From Acidobacteriaceae bacterium (GTDB taxonomy: Bacteria; Acidobacteriota; Terriglobia; Terriglobales; Acidobacteriaceae): DNA of 42,705 nt. The DNA lies in contig DAHUXR010000033.1 of the NCBI GenBank assembly GCA_027307045.1, positions 1-42,705 on the forward strand. The letters are read 5' to 3'. Below are positions 1 to 7,440 of the stretch, in pieces. The translations under genes were made by a program, and so were the position numbers. The first letter of the stretch is position 1, and each line of letters starts with the position of its first letter. The notes beneath the pieces were generated by a model. It made no database searches. It had not been told where the DNA came from and worked only from the letters and a program-made list of their open reading frames with translations.

Positions 1-101
1 GTTCCGGCGATTACGCGCGATCACGGCGATTGAAATTAAGTTTGGTAAAGACCAGTTCTGCGACCTCCCCCTGAATAGCCCTGTTCTAAAATAAAGCTAT
101 C

Positions 102-575
102 GTGACTGAAGATAAACTTCCGGTTGAATCGTTGTGGTCTCGCCGTAGCGGACTGCTTTCTTTGCTCGTCGTCGTGATTGTTTCCTTGATTGGTATCATT
201 CTGGACCGCCTGTTGTTAAAAGAAGGCTTGCCGCGGTTGGATATGATCGTTTTCAGCAACGGAGTTACGGGACTTTTTGCCGGCGGTTTATTTTGGCAGA
301 TGGCCAGGGAAGCCAGGGCAAGTCGTGACCTGGTGGCTGAGCGGATGAAAACCATCGCGGAACTCAACCATCATATCCGCAACGCGCTGCAAGTGATCAA
401 ATTTCTGGGCGGACAAAAACGTAGCGGCCTGGACGATGTCCAGCTTCAGCTCATTAATGATTCGGTGAACCGCATCGAGTGGGCCCTGCGGGAAGTGCTG
501 CCGCGGTATCCCATTGGCGCCATCAGCACTCCGGTACACGACGAGCAAGTTGACGCGATTGGTCCCCTCTCCTAA
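102..575 (+). CDS. Small membrane protein with orphan histidine-kinase-like H-box
   Basis: Function unknown. The 157-residue product has two hydrophobic segments (about residues 17-37 and 48-67). A helical cytoplasmic part follows, carrying the motif ELNHHIRNALQVI at residues 87-99. This resembles the phospho-acceptor helix of HisKA_2/HWE-type sensor kinases (consensus HRVKNNLQ), which would make His90 the phospho-accepting residue. The protein ends about 60 residues later, so there is no HATPase domain. It could be a phosphotransfer or dimerisation partner of another kinase, or a decayed kinase. The start is GTG at 102 without a strong ribosome binding site. The gene converges on the TonB receptor, and the two stop codons share bases (CTAA at 572-575). 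The reading frame and membrane segments are clear; the H-box reading is inference. Confidence 0.6.
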   Translation: MTEDKLPVESLWSRRSGLLSLLVVVIVSLIGIILDRLLLKEGLPRLDMIVFSNGVTGLFAGGLFWQMAREARASRDLVAERMKTIAELNHHIRNALQVIKFLGGQKRSGLDDVQLQLINDSVNRIEWALREVLPRYPIGAISTPVHDEQVDAIGPLS

Positions 576-3451
576 AACGAAAACATCACTTGCATATCGA
601 TGCGCCGGTTCGCGGACTGCGTATTGAATACGCCTCCGGCCAGAGCGGTTGATTGTCCAAAAAGTCCGGAGCTGAGGTTCCCAATGGGCGGAGCCGGGTT
701 AACGTTGTTAAACACGTTGCGCGCGAAAGCGCTAAAGGTAAGGCTATAGCGCTGGCTCGATCTCTCAGGACCGCCAAAAGGACCGCCGCCTCCGCGCGGG
801 CCGCCCATGCGTCCTGGGCCACCACCGGGGCCTCTTCTCTCGCCACCATGGTCATGGTCTCCCTGCCCTGCCTGCGGGTTGGGATTGGAAGCCTCAAGCT
901 TGGGCCCGAGACCGATCGTCTTGCTCAAACGCAGGTTCATGGTGAACTGCGCCGGAGCATCGCCGAAATTCGATGGAATCGTTGTTTGTCCCGGCGCCGG
1001 AGAAGTATTGAATGACCCGAAACCGGTATCCACAATGGTTGGTCCAGTGGCTCCGTCGGCAAAGGCCGGCCGATCATTGAAGATCGAATCGCCATTCAGG
1101 TCAGTGCCCGTGGTGATGTTAAACGGCGCTCCGGCGTTCGCCACCATGAACGGGCTGATGCGGAATCCGTGCGGTAAAGCGACCGTGCCACCCAGGAATA
1201 GCCGCTGGCGGACATCGAACGCGGCGCGGCCATAATCGGCGGCGATGCCCCTTGTTGGATCGGAAGGAAAACTGCCGGCGCCGGCTGTATCACTGTTGGC
1301 ATGGCCGAACATATAAAAGCTAAAGATGGTCAGCCTGGTCCCGGCGCGCATGTTGAAGCTGAGGATCAACTGGTTCTGGTTGAAGACTCCGCCGGACTCA
1401 TACTGATATTGCGGCAGCGGGGTCGGCGTAAGCACGCTCGAAAACAGTTGATGGACGCCATGAGAATGGATATAGGTTCCCGTGAGCGTGGCGGTCTTGG
1501 TAAGCTGTCGTTCAACTGAGCCGGCGAACTGGACGGTATAAGGCGCGCGCAGCGCGGGATCAATTGTGTATGTAGTGGTCCCCGTTCTGGGCAGAGCTGG
1601 AATATTGGGGTAACCCGCAAACAGCGACGCCAGCAGCGCCCGTGTGGCAGCGTTCGCGGCGGCAGAAGCATTGGGATCGATCGTGATGGTGACCTGCCGC
1701 TGATTCACTCCGTTAAGCCGCTCCGACTGCATGATCAGGTTTTGCGTAAAGCGGTCATAGAAGAGGCCAAAGCCGGTGCGGATGACCGTTTTAGGCGCGG
1801 CATTTTTCTTGCCGCCCAGACCCCAGGCAAATCCTAAACGCGGCGCCCAATCGCCATGGTCATTGATGCCGTTTTGCGTTTCAAAGCGCAGGCCATAGCT
1901 GAAAGTCATGTTAGGACGAATCTTCCAATCGTCTTCGGCGTAGAGCCCGGCGTCGGCGAAAGTGTCCTGGATCAGCGGATTGCCGGTAAGGACCGTGAAT
2001 TGCGTCGGCTGACCATTGCTAAAGTTCGCCAATGGAGTGAGCGTCTGTTGCGTGATGGGATCTTTTGTGGCGCCAAACGTAAACGTTCCATTAAAGTTCT
2101 GCGTGGAAAGACTGGAGTTTCCCGTAACGCGCAGCCTTCCTCCCAGGCGCAAGAAATGATTGCCTTTGTTGATTGACGTATAGTTTTGCAACTCGTAGTG
2201 ATTGGTGATCACAGAGCTGGTGCCGAGCGGGTTGCCGCCTTCAGTGAATTGTCCCAATACGTTGATGGCAGGAGTTAGAAATAGCGAATTCTGGTCTGTC
2301 GCGCCGCGCTCCCACTCAAAACGCGTTTCATTAATAGCGTGCGGGCTCAGTATCTGCGTGTCGCTGATCTGGATTTCGTTCTCGTTTCCTGTTTGGTTGT
2401 ATCCCTGCGACGGCAGGGCCAACTGCGCTATACCGTTATTATCTTCAGTGTTGTGGGTGAACTGGTAGCGGGCCATCAGCGTGTTGGACGCGGAGACCTG
2501 ATAGTCAAATCGCGCGCTCACATTGGTGCGCACGCGCGGGTTGAGCACGCCAATCACCGGCTGGTTGGCCGCCTCAAAGGCCGCGGGAAATATGACCGCA
2601 GCTTCATTAATGTCGCGGCGCTCCGCGTTGATCTGGTAGGAGAGCTTTTTTCCCAGCGGCCCGCCAACGTTTCCGCTAAACATCTGCGTGCTGAAATCTG
2701 GTTCGGTGGAAGCGAATGGATTCAACGCATCCATGAACGAATGGTTGTCATTGAAAAAGACCTGGCCATGCAATTTGTCCGTGCCGGGTTTGGTGAGAAT
2801 TTCAATCCGGCCAAAGCCCATGCGGTCATACTGCGCGGAAAATGGGTTCTGATTAATGCGGATTTCACGGATGGAAGACTTCGGCGGAAGCTGGCCTCCA
2901 GTAAAACCGTCAATATAAATCTGCCCGCCGTTGGGTCCGGCGGAAGGGCCGGCAAGCGCCTGAAGTTCTGACTGCAACTCATCAGGATCGTCGGAAAGTG
3001 CGTCAAGGTCCTTGCCCGTGAGCACAACGCTGCTGCCATTATTATCTGGGCTGGTGCTCACCCTGGCGGAATCGCTTTGCACCTCGATATCTTCTTCCTT
3101 CACCACGATTGCCAAAGGTATATCAACATCCGTCAACTGGCCCGCAGCGATCTCCACGTCCTTGGTTGTGGGAGCAAACCCTTTCGCCGTGACTGCGATA
3201 GTGTACTTGCCGGGCGCCAGGTTCTTGATGTCATACGCGCCTGCGCCATCTGAAGTGGCGGTTATCGCAAGCCCGCTGGAATTCTTGAGTGTGATGCTGG
3301 CCCCGGGAATGACCGCGCCCGTGGCGTCAACGATTTGTCCGCGCAGCCTGCCGGCCTGTGTTTGCGCCACGAGAGCAGCGGTACAAGCCAGCGTAAGGAA
3401 GAAAATAAAAGCGGAGATCCATGCGCGGCTCCCCGAAGGCCAGAATTTCAT
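572..3451 (-). CDS. Oar-like TonB-dependent outer-membrane receptor
   Basis: This is an outer-membrane beta-barrel transporter of the acidobacterial Oar type, about 959 residues long. A signal peptide covers residues 1-30. A carboxypeptidase-regulatory/Cna-B-like domain follows (about 33-115, with GQIVDATGAVIPGASITL and GKYTIAVTAKGF), then a plug-like region (about 130-230) and the barrel. The C-terminus ends in Phe, as expected for BAM recognition. ATG at 3451 is preferred over a start 93 bases upstream because GAGGAG lies six bases before it, and because the longer form would run into the neighbouring gene. Near the C-terminus a low-complexity insert rich in Gly, Arg and Pro (with HDHGGERRG) interrupts the barrel. 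The DUF5666-type gene lies 47 bases upstream on the same strand, so the two are probably cotranscribed. The substrate cannot be told; carbohydrate or peptide uptake or cell-surface adhesion are possible. Confidence 0.88.
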   Translation of the reverse strand: MKFWPSGSRAWISAFIFFLTLACTAALVAQTQAGRLRGQIVDATGAVIPGASITLKNSSGLAITATSDGAGAYDIKNLAPGKYTIAVTAKGFAPTTKDVEIAAGQLTDVDIPLAIVVKEEDIEVQSDSARVSTSPDNNGSSVVLTGKDLDALSDDPDELQSELQALAGPSAGPNGGQIYIDGFTGGQLPPKSSIREIRINQNPFSAQYDRMGFGRIEILTKPGTDKLHGQVFFNDNHSFMDALNPFASTEPDFSTQMFSGNVGGPLGKKLSYQINAERRDINEAAVIFPAAFEAANQPVIGVLNPRVRTNVSARFDYQVSASNTLMARYQFTHNTEDNNGIAQLALPSQGYNQTGNENEIQISDTQILSPHAINETRFEWERGATDQNSLFLTPAINVLGQFTEGGNPLGTSSVITNHYELQNYTSINKGNHFLRLGGRLRVTGNSSLSTQNFNGTFTFGATKDPITQQTLTPLANFSNGQPTQFTVLTGNPLIQDTFADAGLYAEDDWKIRPNMTFSYGLRFETQNGINDHGDWAPRLGFAWGLGGKKNAAPKTVIRTGFGLFYDRFTQNLIMQSERLNGVNQRQVTITIDPNASAAANAATRALLASLFAGYPNIPALPRTGTTTYTIDPALRAPYTVQFAGSVERQLTKTATLTGTYIHSHGVHQLFSSVLTPTPLPQYQYESGGVFNQNQLILSFNMRAGTRLTIFSFYMFGHANSDTAGAGSFPSDPTRGIAADYGRAAFDVRQRLFLGGTVALPHGFRISPFMVANAGAPFNITTGTDLNGDSIFNDRPAFADGATGPTIVDTGFGSFNTSPAPGQTTIPSNFGDAPAQFTMNLRLSKTIGLGPKLEASNPNPQAGQGDHDHGGERRGPGGGPGRMGGPRGGGGPFGGPERSSQRYSLTFSAFARNVFNNVNPAPPIGNLSSGLFGQSTALAGGVFNTQSANRRIDMQVMFSF

Positions 3452-3498
3452 CAATCTCTCCTCAATGATCATCGTTGCGTTGCTTAGCGCGTGCCGGA

Positions 3499-4725
3499 TC
3501 ACTGGGGGCCGCCGCCTTCGCCGCCGGGCGCTGCCATGTTCCATCCAGAAAAAAGCGCCGCCGCGCTCGTGCCGTTGGGCGATGCGGTAAGAATCGGCTC
3601 AACTCCCCCAAGCAAAGTAATCGCCGTCACTTCATTGCCGGTGGCTCCCAGTGTCGCCACAACCATCACGGCATCTTCTTTCTGCAAGTCAGCCAGAGTA
3701 ATGCTGGGAATCCTGCTCAGCATCTGTTGAAAATCAGGGCCGCCCGCAGGACGCCCACCTTGTCCGCCGCCCTGTACTGCTCCAGGCCGGGGTGTTCCGC
3801 TGGCCGGAGTTTGGCCGCCTGCGGGAGTTCCGCTTTGTCCGGCTTGCGCGTCGCCTTTCAGGAAGAACGCAAGCCGCTGGGCCATTTGCGGCGCCAGCTT
3901 GCGCAACTGGGAATCAGAATCAAATTTGATGACTACGGATTTCTTGGCCAGTATGTCTTTCACCGTGATGCTGTTGTTGGCCGCGTCAATGGAGCTGATA
4001 GTCCCGGCAATGTTGCGAAATGTTCCGGAAATAACTTCTTCCGCCGCGATTTCTTTTCCGTCCGCACTGCGAGTGCCGCGCGCGCGCAACTGGTCGCCCG
4101 TCTTGATCTGGTCAATCGTTCCTTTTTGCGCGTCGGCAAATTTCACTGAGTTGGGTGAATAGCGCAGGAAGCTGGTGTCTTTTGACGTCTTTACCAACAC
4201 GCTTAAGGTCGGCGTAACGGAAATGGCGAAAGTGCCGGCCGCGGGACCAATTGCGCTTACGATTCCACCCGTGCCGCGTTTCTGCCAGTCTTCGCGATCA
4301 TGCTGCTGTTTCTGGGCTACGTCGGCCTGCTTCATTACCACAATCGTTGTGGCCTGTATATCGCCATTCGCGCCCGCGCGCCCGCGCAGCAGCATGCGGT
4401 CGCCAACCTGGATCTCAGCAAAGGTAATGGCAGGGGCGCTCTTCAGGTCAGTCTGTCCGGCGGCAAGGCGAATGATGCGCGCGCCATCCGGCACAGAGAT
4501 AGAAATCTCCGGCCCGGCATCGGTTTTGAGCACCAGTGTTTTTTCGTGGATTGACTTCACAACGCCCACGTTCTTTACCGCGCTGCCGGCGGCGGCCTGC
4601 GAAGTTTCGCCGTTCGGCCGGTCCTGGGCGGTTAAAGCAACGCCCACGGACAGACCCACCGCCGTGGCTGCTACCGCCAATGAGTAAATCCACTTCAATA
4701 TAAAATTGCCTGCCTTAGCTACCAA
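3499..4725 (-). CDS. Secreted DUF5666-type repeat protein
   Basis: Predicted periplasmic or surface protein of 408 residues. Residues 10-33 look like an uncleaved anchor or signal peptide. The body contains about three related beta-rich units, recognisable by phrases such as VVKSIHEKTLVLKTD, GGIVSAIGPAAGTFAIS and AGTISSIDAANNSITV, each followed by a segment like QVGDRMLLRG or KTGDQLRARG. This is the pattern of DUF5666 (OB-like barrel, function unknown). A Gly/Pro-rich linker (about residues 296-330) and a Gly-rich C-terminus follow. The start is TTG at 4725, supported by GGAGAG six bases upstream. It lies just ahead of the TonB receptor on the same strand, and both carry Gly-rich segments, which suggests a joint role at the envelope. 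Function is inference only. Confidence 0.75.
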   Translation of the reverse strand: MVAKAGNFILKWIYSLAVAATAVGLSVGVALTAQDRPNGETSQAAAGSAVKNVGVVKSIHEKTLVLKTDAGPEISISVPDGARIIRLAAGQTDLKSAPAITFAEIQVGDRMLLRGRAGANGDIQATTIVVMKQADVAQKQQHDREDWQKRGTGGIVSAIGPAAGTFAISVTPTLSVLVKTSKDTSFLRYSPNSVKFADAQKGTIDQIKTGDQLRARGTRSADGKEIAAEEVISGTFRNIAGTISSIDAANNSITVKDILAKKSVVIKFDSDSQLRKLAPQMAQRLAFFLKGDAQAGQSGTPAGGQTPASGTPRPGAVQGGGQGGRPAGGPDFQQMLSRIPSITLADLQKEDAVMVVATLGATGNEVTAITLLGGVEPILTASPNGTSAAALFSGWNMAAPGGEGGGPQ

Positions 4726-5041
4726 TCAGAACTCTCCAAGATAAGTGAGGATTAGCAAGATTAATTTTCAGCGCGCCCTCCATCTGGACCGTCGGAGGCG
4801 CTTCTGCTCATGTCCGATATGCTCGGCTGTATCTATTATGAGAGATGGGTGCGCATAATCATCTCAAAAAGACGGCAGGTTTATGTAAAAAGATAGCAAA
4901 AAGTTTTGTTAAGCCAGCTTTAGACAGACCTATACCATCTCAGACCTTGAACGATCTTCTTTGGAAAGCGGGCCCGCGCGGACTTATCAGCAAGCTTCCT
5001 GTCTGCGGAACAGCAGGCCGCGGCGATGCTAACATCTTGAT
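4726..5041. other. Divergent intergenic region
   Basis: This 316-base gap separates the minus-strand DUF5666/TonB receptor unit from the plus-strand phosphatase gene, so promoters for both should lie here. An imperfect GC-rich hairpin lies near 4770-4803 (CCTCC pairing with GGAGG), in what would be the leader of the minus-strand unit. A 68-codon plus-strand reading frame from 4845 has no family resemblance and no ribosome binding site, and I do not call it. No convincing -35/-10 pair was recognised. Confidence 0.5.
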
Positions 5042-5512
5042 ATGGACATGACCTGGGTGACGGACCGGATTGCGGTCGGAGGCGGTATCTGGAATGACGA
5101 GAACATGGAAGAATTGGTGCGGGGCGGTGTCACGCACATTATCAACATGCAGATTGAGTTTGACGACCGCCCTTTGGCCGAACCTTACCCCGTAAAGGTG
5201 CTCAATAATCCCACTGACGATGATTTCATGCCCAAGCCGCCCGCGCTTTTTCAGGCCGGCGTGGATTTTGCGCTGGAAGCACTGGACCAGCCAAAGAGTA
5301 AAATCTACATCCATTGCGCTGCCGGCGTACATCGTGCGCCCATGATGACGCTGGCGATCATGCGCGTATTGGGATGGTCACTGCAGGACGCTAAAAATCT
5401 GATTCAGGACCTACGTTATGTAGTCGACTTTGCCGAATGCTACGTTGAGAGCGTGGAAAATTTTATGAAAGTCTACGAATCGGCCAATACGAATCGCAGG
5501 TTAGCCCATTAG
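5042..5512 (+). CDS. Dual-specificity protein phosphatase family protein
   Basis: Predicted cytoplasmic cysteine-based phosphatase of 156 residues, the usual size of a minimal DSP domain. The P-loop is HCAAGVHRAP (residues 91-100), matching HCx5R, with Cys92 as nucleophile and Arg98 as the phosphate-binding residue. An Asp-rich stretch TDDD (58-61) is in the right place to supply the general acid. The residue after Arg98 is Ala rather than the usual Ser/Thr. The protein could dephosphorylate Ser/Thr/Tyr residues or a small phosphorylated ligand. ATG at 5042 is chosen; a second ATG two codons later is possible and neither has a strong ribosome binding site. The next plus-strand gene, 158 bases on, is a HipA-like kinase, which invites the idea of an opposing kinase/phosphatase pair. 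Confidence 0.82.
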   Translation: MDMTWVTDRIAVGGGIWNDENMEELVRGGVTHIINMQIEFDDRPLAEPYPVKVLNNPTDDDFMPKPPALFQAGVDFALEALDQPKSKIYIHCAAGVHRAPMMTLAIMRVLGWSLQDAKNLIQDLRYVVDFAECYVESVENFMKVYESANTNRRLAH

Positions 5513-5661
5513 CATTCAGTTATCAGCATTCAGACCTGGAGCTGAGCGCCCGGATGCAATGGCCACAAAGATAGCGGCAACCGATGTATTTTTGTTTCCT
5601 TGCGTCCTTCGCGTTCTTTGCGGTAAATAGGCTTGGCTAAGCGCTGATTGCTGAATGCTAA
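5509..5661. repeat. Inverted-repeat-bounded intergenic element
   Basis: A perfect 11-base inverted repeat, TTAGCATTCAG at 5509-5519 and CTGAATGCTAA at 5651-5661, brackets about 150 bases. The left arm contains the phosphatase stop codon. A second partial copy of the left arm (CAGCATTCAG) lies at 5524-5533. The interior holds a CCTTGCGTCCTTCGCGTTC-like stretch followed by TTTGCGGTAAATA, a wording I recognise from dispersed intergenic repeats of soil bacteria. No protein is encoded. It is probably a MITE-like or REP-like element. Confidence 0.55.
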
Positions 5662-5670
5662 AATCCCGCT

Positions 5671-6507
5671 ATGCCGGTGGAAGCCGTCCAGCACGTGAGA
5701 AGGATGCGCGGAGGAGCGCAGGCGCATCTGATGCGCGCCGATGACGGCCACTTCTACGTCGTGAAATTCCAGAACAATCCACAGCATCTGCGCGTGCTGG
5801 CCAATGAGCTGCTGGCCACGCGTCTGGCTGAAAGCGTAGGCTTGCCGGTACCGGTAACTGAGATCGTTGAAGTGCGCGAATGGCTGATCAAAAACACTCA
5901 GGAGCTACACGTCGATCAGGCTGGGCTTTCGTCACAATGCAAGCCCGGACTCCAATTCGGCGCGCGTTACGTCTGCGACCCCGCTGAAGGCCAGGTCTTT
6001 GACTACCTGCCGGAAAGCATGTTTGCCAAAGTGAAGAACCTTGCCGCGTTTGCCGGTATGCTGGTGGTGGATAAATGGCTGGGGAACGCCAACGGACGCC
6101 AAGCCGTGTTCTGGAAAAAAGACAATGAGCGGAAATACACCGCAACGTTCATCGACCAGGGCTATTGCTTCAATGCCGGCGAATGGAATTTTCCCGACTC
6201 ATCCCTGCGCGGCGTTTACGCGCGTAACTTTGTCTATCAGGGCGTTCGCGGCTGGGAATCATTCGAACCGTGGCTCAGCCGGGTGGAAAGTCTTGGTCCC
6301 GCGGTGATTCACGAAATAGCCGGCACAGTGCCACCGGTATGGAACGGCAATGACTGGGGTGATATGGAAAGACTGGTGGCAACGATCATGGAACGCAGAA
6401 GCAAAGTGCGCGAGCTGATTACGGCATTTCGCAATTCAACACGGCAGCCCTTTCCCGCGTGGGGCCAGCCGGCGCCGAAACGCGAGATGCCATTACGGTT
6501 GATGTAG
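5671..6507 (+). CDS. HipA-like kinase (HipA_2 type)
   Basis: Predicted protein kinase-fold enzyme of 278 residues, shorter than E. coli HipA (440 residues). The candidate ATP-anchoring lysine is in YVVKFQNN (Lys32). The catalytic motif is DKWLGNAN (Asp134 and Asn139, the five-residue spacing seen in HipA), and the metal-binding DxG-like motif is FIDQG (Asp162). It lacks the N-terminal HipA subdomain and there is no HipB-like repressor next to it, so it is not a classical HipBA toxin-antitoxin pair. The downstream gene, 80 bases away on the same strand, is a DUF3037 protein; I recall this pairing from many genomes. The substrate is unknown. ATG at 5671 lacks a clear ribosome binding site, and Met12 (5704) is an alternative start. 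Confidence 0.8.
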   Translation: MPVEAVQHVRRMRGGAQAHLMRADDGHFYVVKFQNNPQHLRVLANELLATRLAESVGLPVPVTEIVEVREWLIKNTQELHVDQAGLSSQCKPGLQFGARYVCDPAEGQVFDYLPESMFAKVKNLAAFAGMLVVDKWLGNANGRQAVFWKKDNERKYTATFIDQGYCFNAGEWNFPDSSLRGVYARNFVYQGVRGWESFEPWLSRVESLGPAVIHEIAGTVPPVWNGNDWGDMERLVATIMERRSKVRELITAFRNSTRQPFPAWGQPAPKREMPLRLM

Positions 6508-6587
6508 TGCGCAATGCGGTGAAGCCGGAGCAGACGATGGATTGCGGCACGATGCCCGAGCGGTTGGGAGCGAAGCGACATACATAG

Positions 6588-7397
6588 ATGACCGAAAGAA
6601 TGCAATGCCGGTTTTTCGTGCTGCGCTACGCGCCGGACGCGGTGAAGAATGAGTTCATCAACGTCGGGCTGGTGCTGCTGCCGCCCGCGGGCGGCGCGCA
6701 GGTGCGCTTTACCCGGGACTGGCAACGCGTGCTCTGCCTTGATCCTGATGCCGATGTGGAAATGCTGCAAGCGCTGGAAAATGACTTGCGCAACCAGTTG
6801 CGTGAGATGAATGGCGACCGCGACCTCATTCTGCGCCGCATACAGGATTCCTTCTCCAACGCCATCCAGCCTTCGGAGTTTCAGGCGTGCCTGGCTTCCT
6901 CAGTGGTGGCTGAAGCTGACGAGCTGGCGCGGCTCTATCTGGAGCGCCCGCGCCGTCGCCAGCAAACGCGTGAGCCAGGCGCCCGCGTGGCGATTGTGGC
7001 GCGCATGCGTTCAGAATTTGAGGCGGCCGGCGTTTGGCCGCTAATGCAGGAGAAAATTCCGGTGTCGCGCTACACGCGCGGCGGAGATCCGCTCAAGATT
7101 GATTGTGGGTACAGCCCAAATGGCACAGTGAAACTCTTTCATGCGGTAACGCTCAATAACGATGTAAACACCGCCAAGGTCCTGGCTTTCAGTTTTCCGC
7201 AGCTTGCCAAAGGAATAAGAGAGATGGAAGGAAAGCACGCGCTGCTTACGGCCGTGGTGGACGACGATCTGCCGCAAGAAGATGAAGCGGTAATTTTTGC
7301 CCGCGAAACGCTGGAGCAGAATTCCATCCACATCATTCCGGTTGGTGCAATGGCGGCTGTCGCGCGTGAGGCTGCGCGGGAACTCGGGATTGCATAA
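6588..7397 (+). CDS. DUF3037 domain protein, partner of HipA-like kinase
   Basis: A 269-residue protein of unknown function. The N-terminus (CRFFVLRYAPDAVKNEFINVG, about residues 7-27) is typical of DUF3037, whose members begin with a beta strand and a conserved NEFxNVGV/L stretch. The rest is predicted soluble, with an acidic loop (DDDLPQEDE) near residue 230. It follows the HipA-like kinase by 80 bases and probably shares its transcript, so it may be the substrate, regulator or antitoxin of that kinase. No signal peptide or membrane segment is seen. The stop codon lies in the A-tract of a hairpin that is the terminator of the opposing gene and may also serve this one. Confidence 0.75.
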   Translation: MTERMQCRFFVLRYAPDAVKNEFINVGLVLLPPAGGAQVRFTRDWQRVLCLDPDADVEMLQALENDLRNQLREMNGDRDLILRRIQDSFSNAIQPSEFQACLASSVVAEADELARLYLERPRRRQQTREPGARVAIVARMRSEFEAAGVWPLMQEKIPVSRYTRGGDPLKIDCGYSPNGTVKLFHAVTLNNDVNTAKVLAFSFPQLAKGIREMEGKHALLTAVVDDDLPQEDEAVIFARETLEQNSIHIIPVGAMAAVAREAARELGIA

Positions 7398-7423
7398 AAA
7401 AGCCCCGGCTTTTGGCCGGGGCT
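7395..7423 (-). terminator. Intrinsic terminator of the protease gene
   Basis: A perfect 9-bp GC-rich stem (AGCCCCGGC at 7401-7409, GCCGGGGCT at 7415-7423) has a five-base loop. On the minus strand it is followed by six T (A-tract at 7395-7400). It sits just past the minus-strand protease stop. The plus-strand side lacks a T-tract, so its effect on the DUF3037 transcript is uncertain. Confidence 0.85.
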
Positions 7424-7440
7424 GAAGCGTCAAAAATCCA

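Noticed and set aside
3475..4149. Long plus-strand reading frame opposite the DUF5666-type gene
   Set aside because: It has no family resemblance, and composition and position fit an antisense shadow of a clearly coding gene with its own ribosome binding site.
4845..5051. 68-codon frame before the phosphatase gene
   Set aside because: No conserved pattern or ribosome binding site, and it overlaps the phosphatase start in another frame.
5671..7397. Classical HipBA toxin-antitoxin locus
   Set aside because: No HipB-like helix-turn-helix gene is adjacent, and the kinase lacks the N-terminal HipA subdomain.
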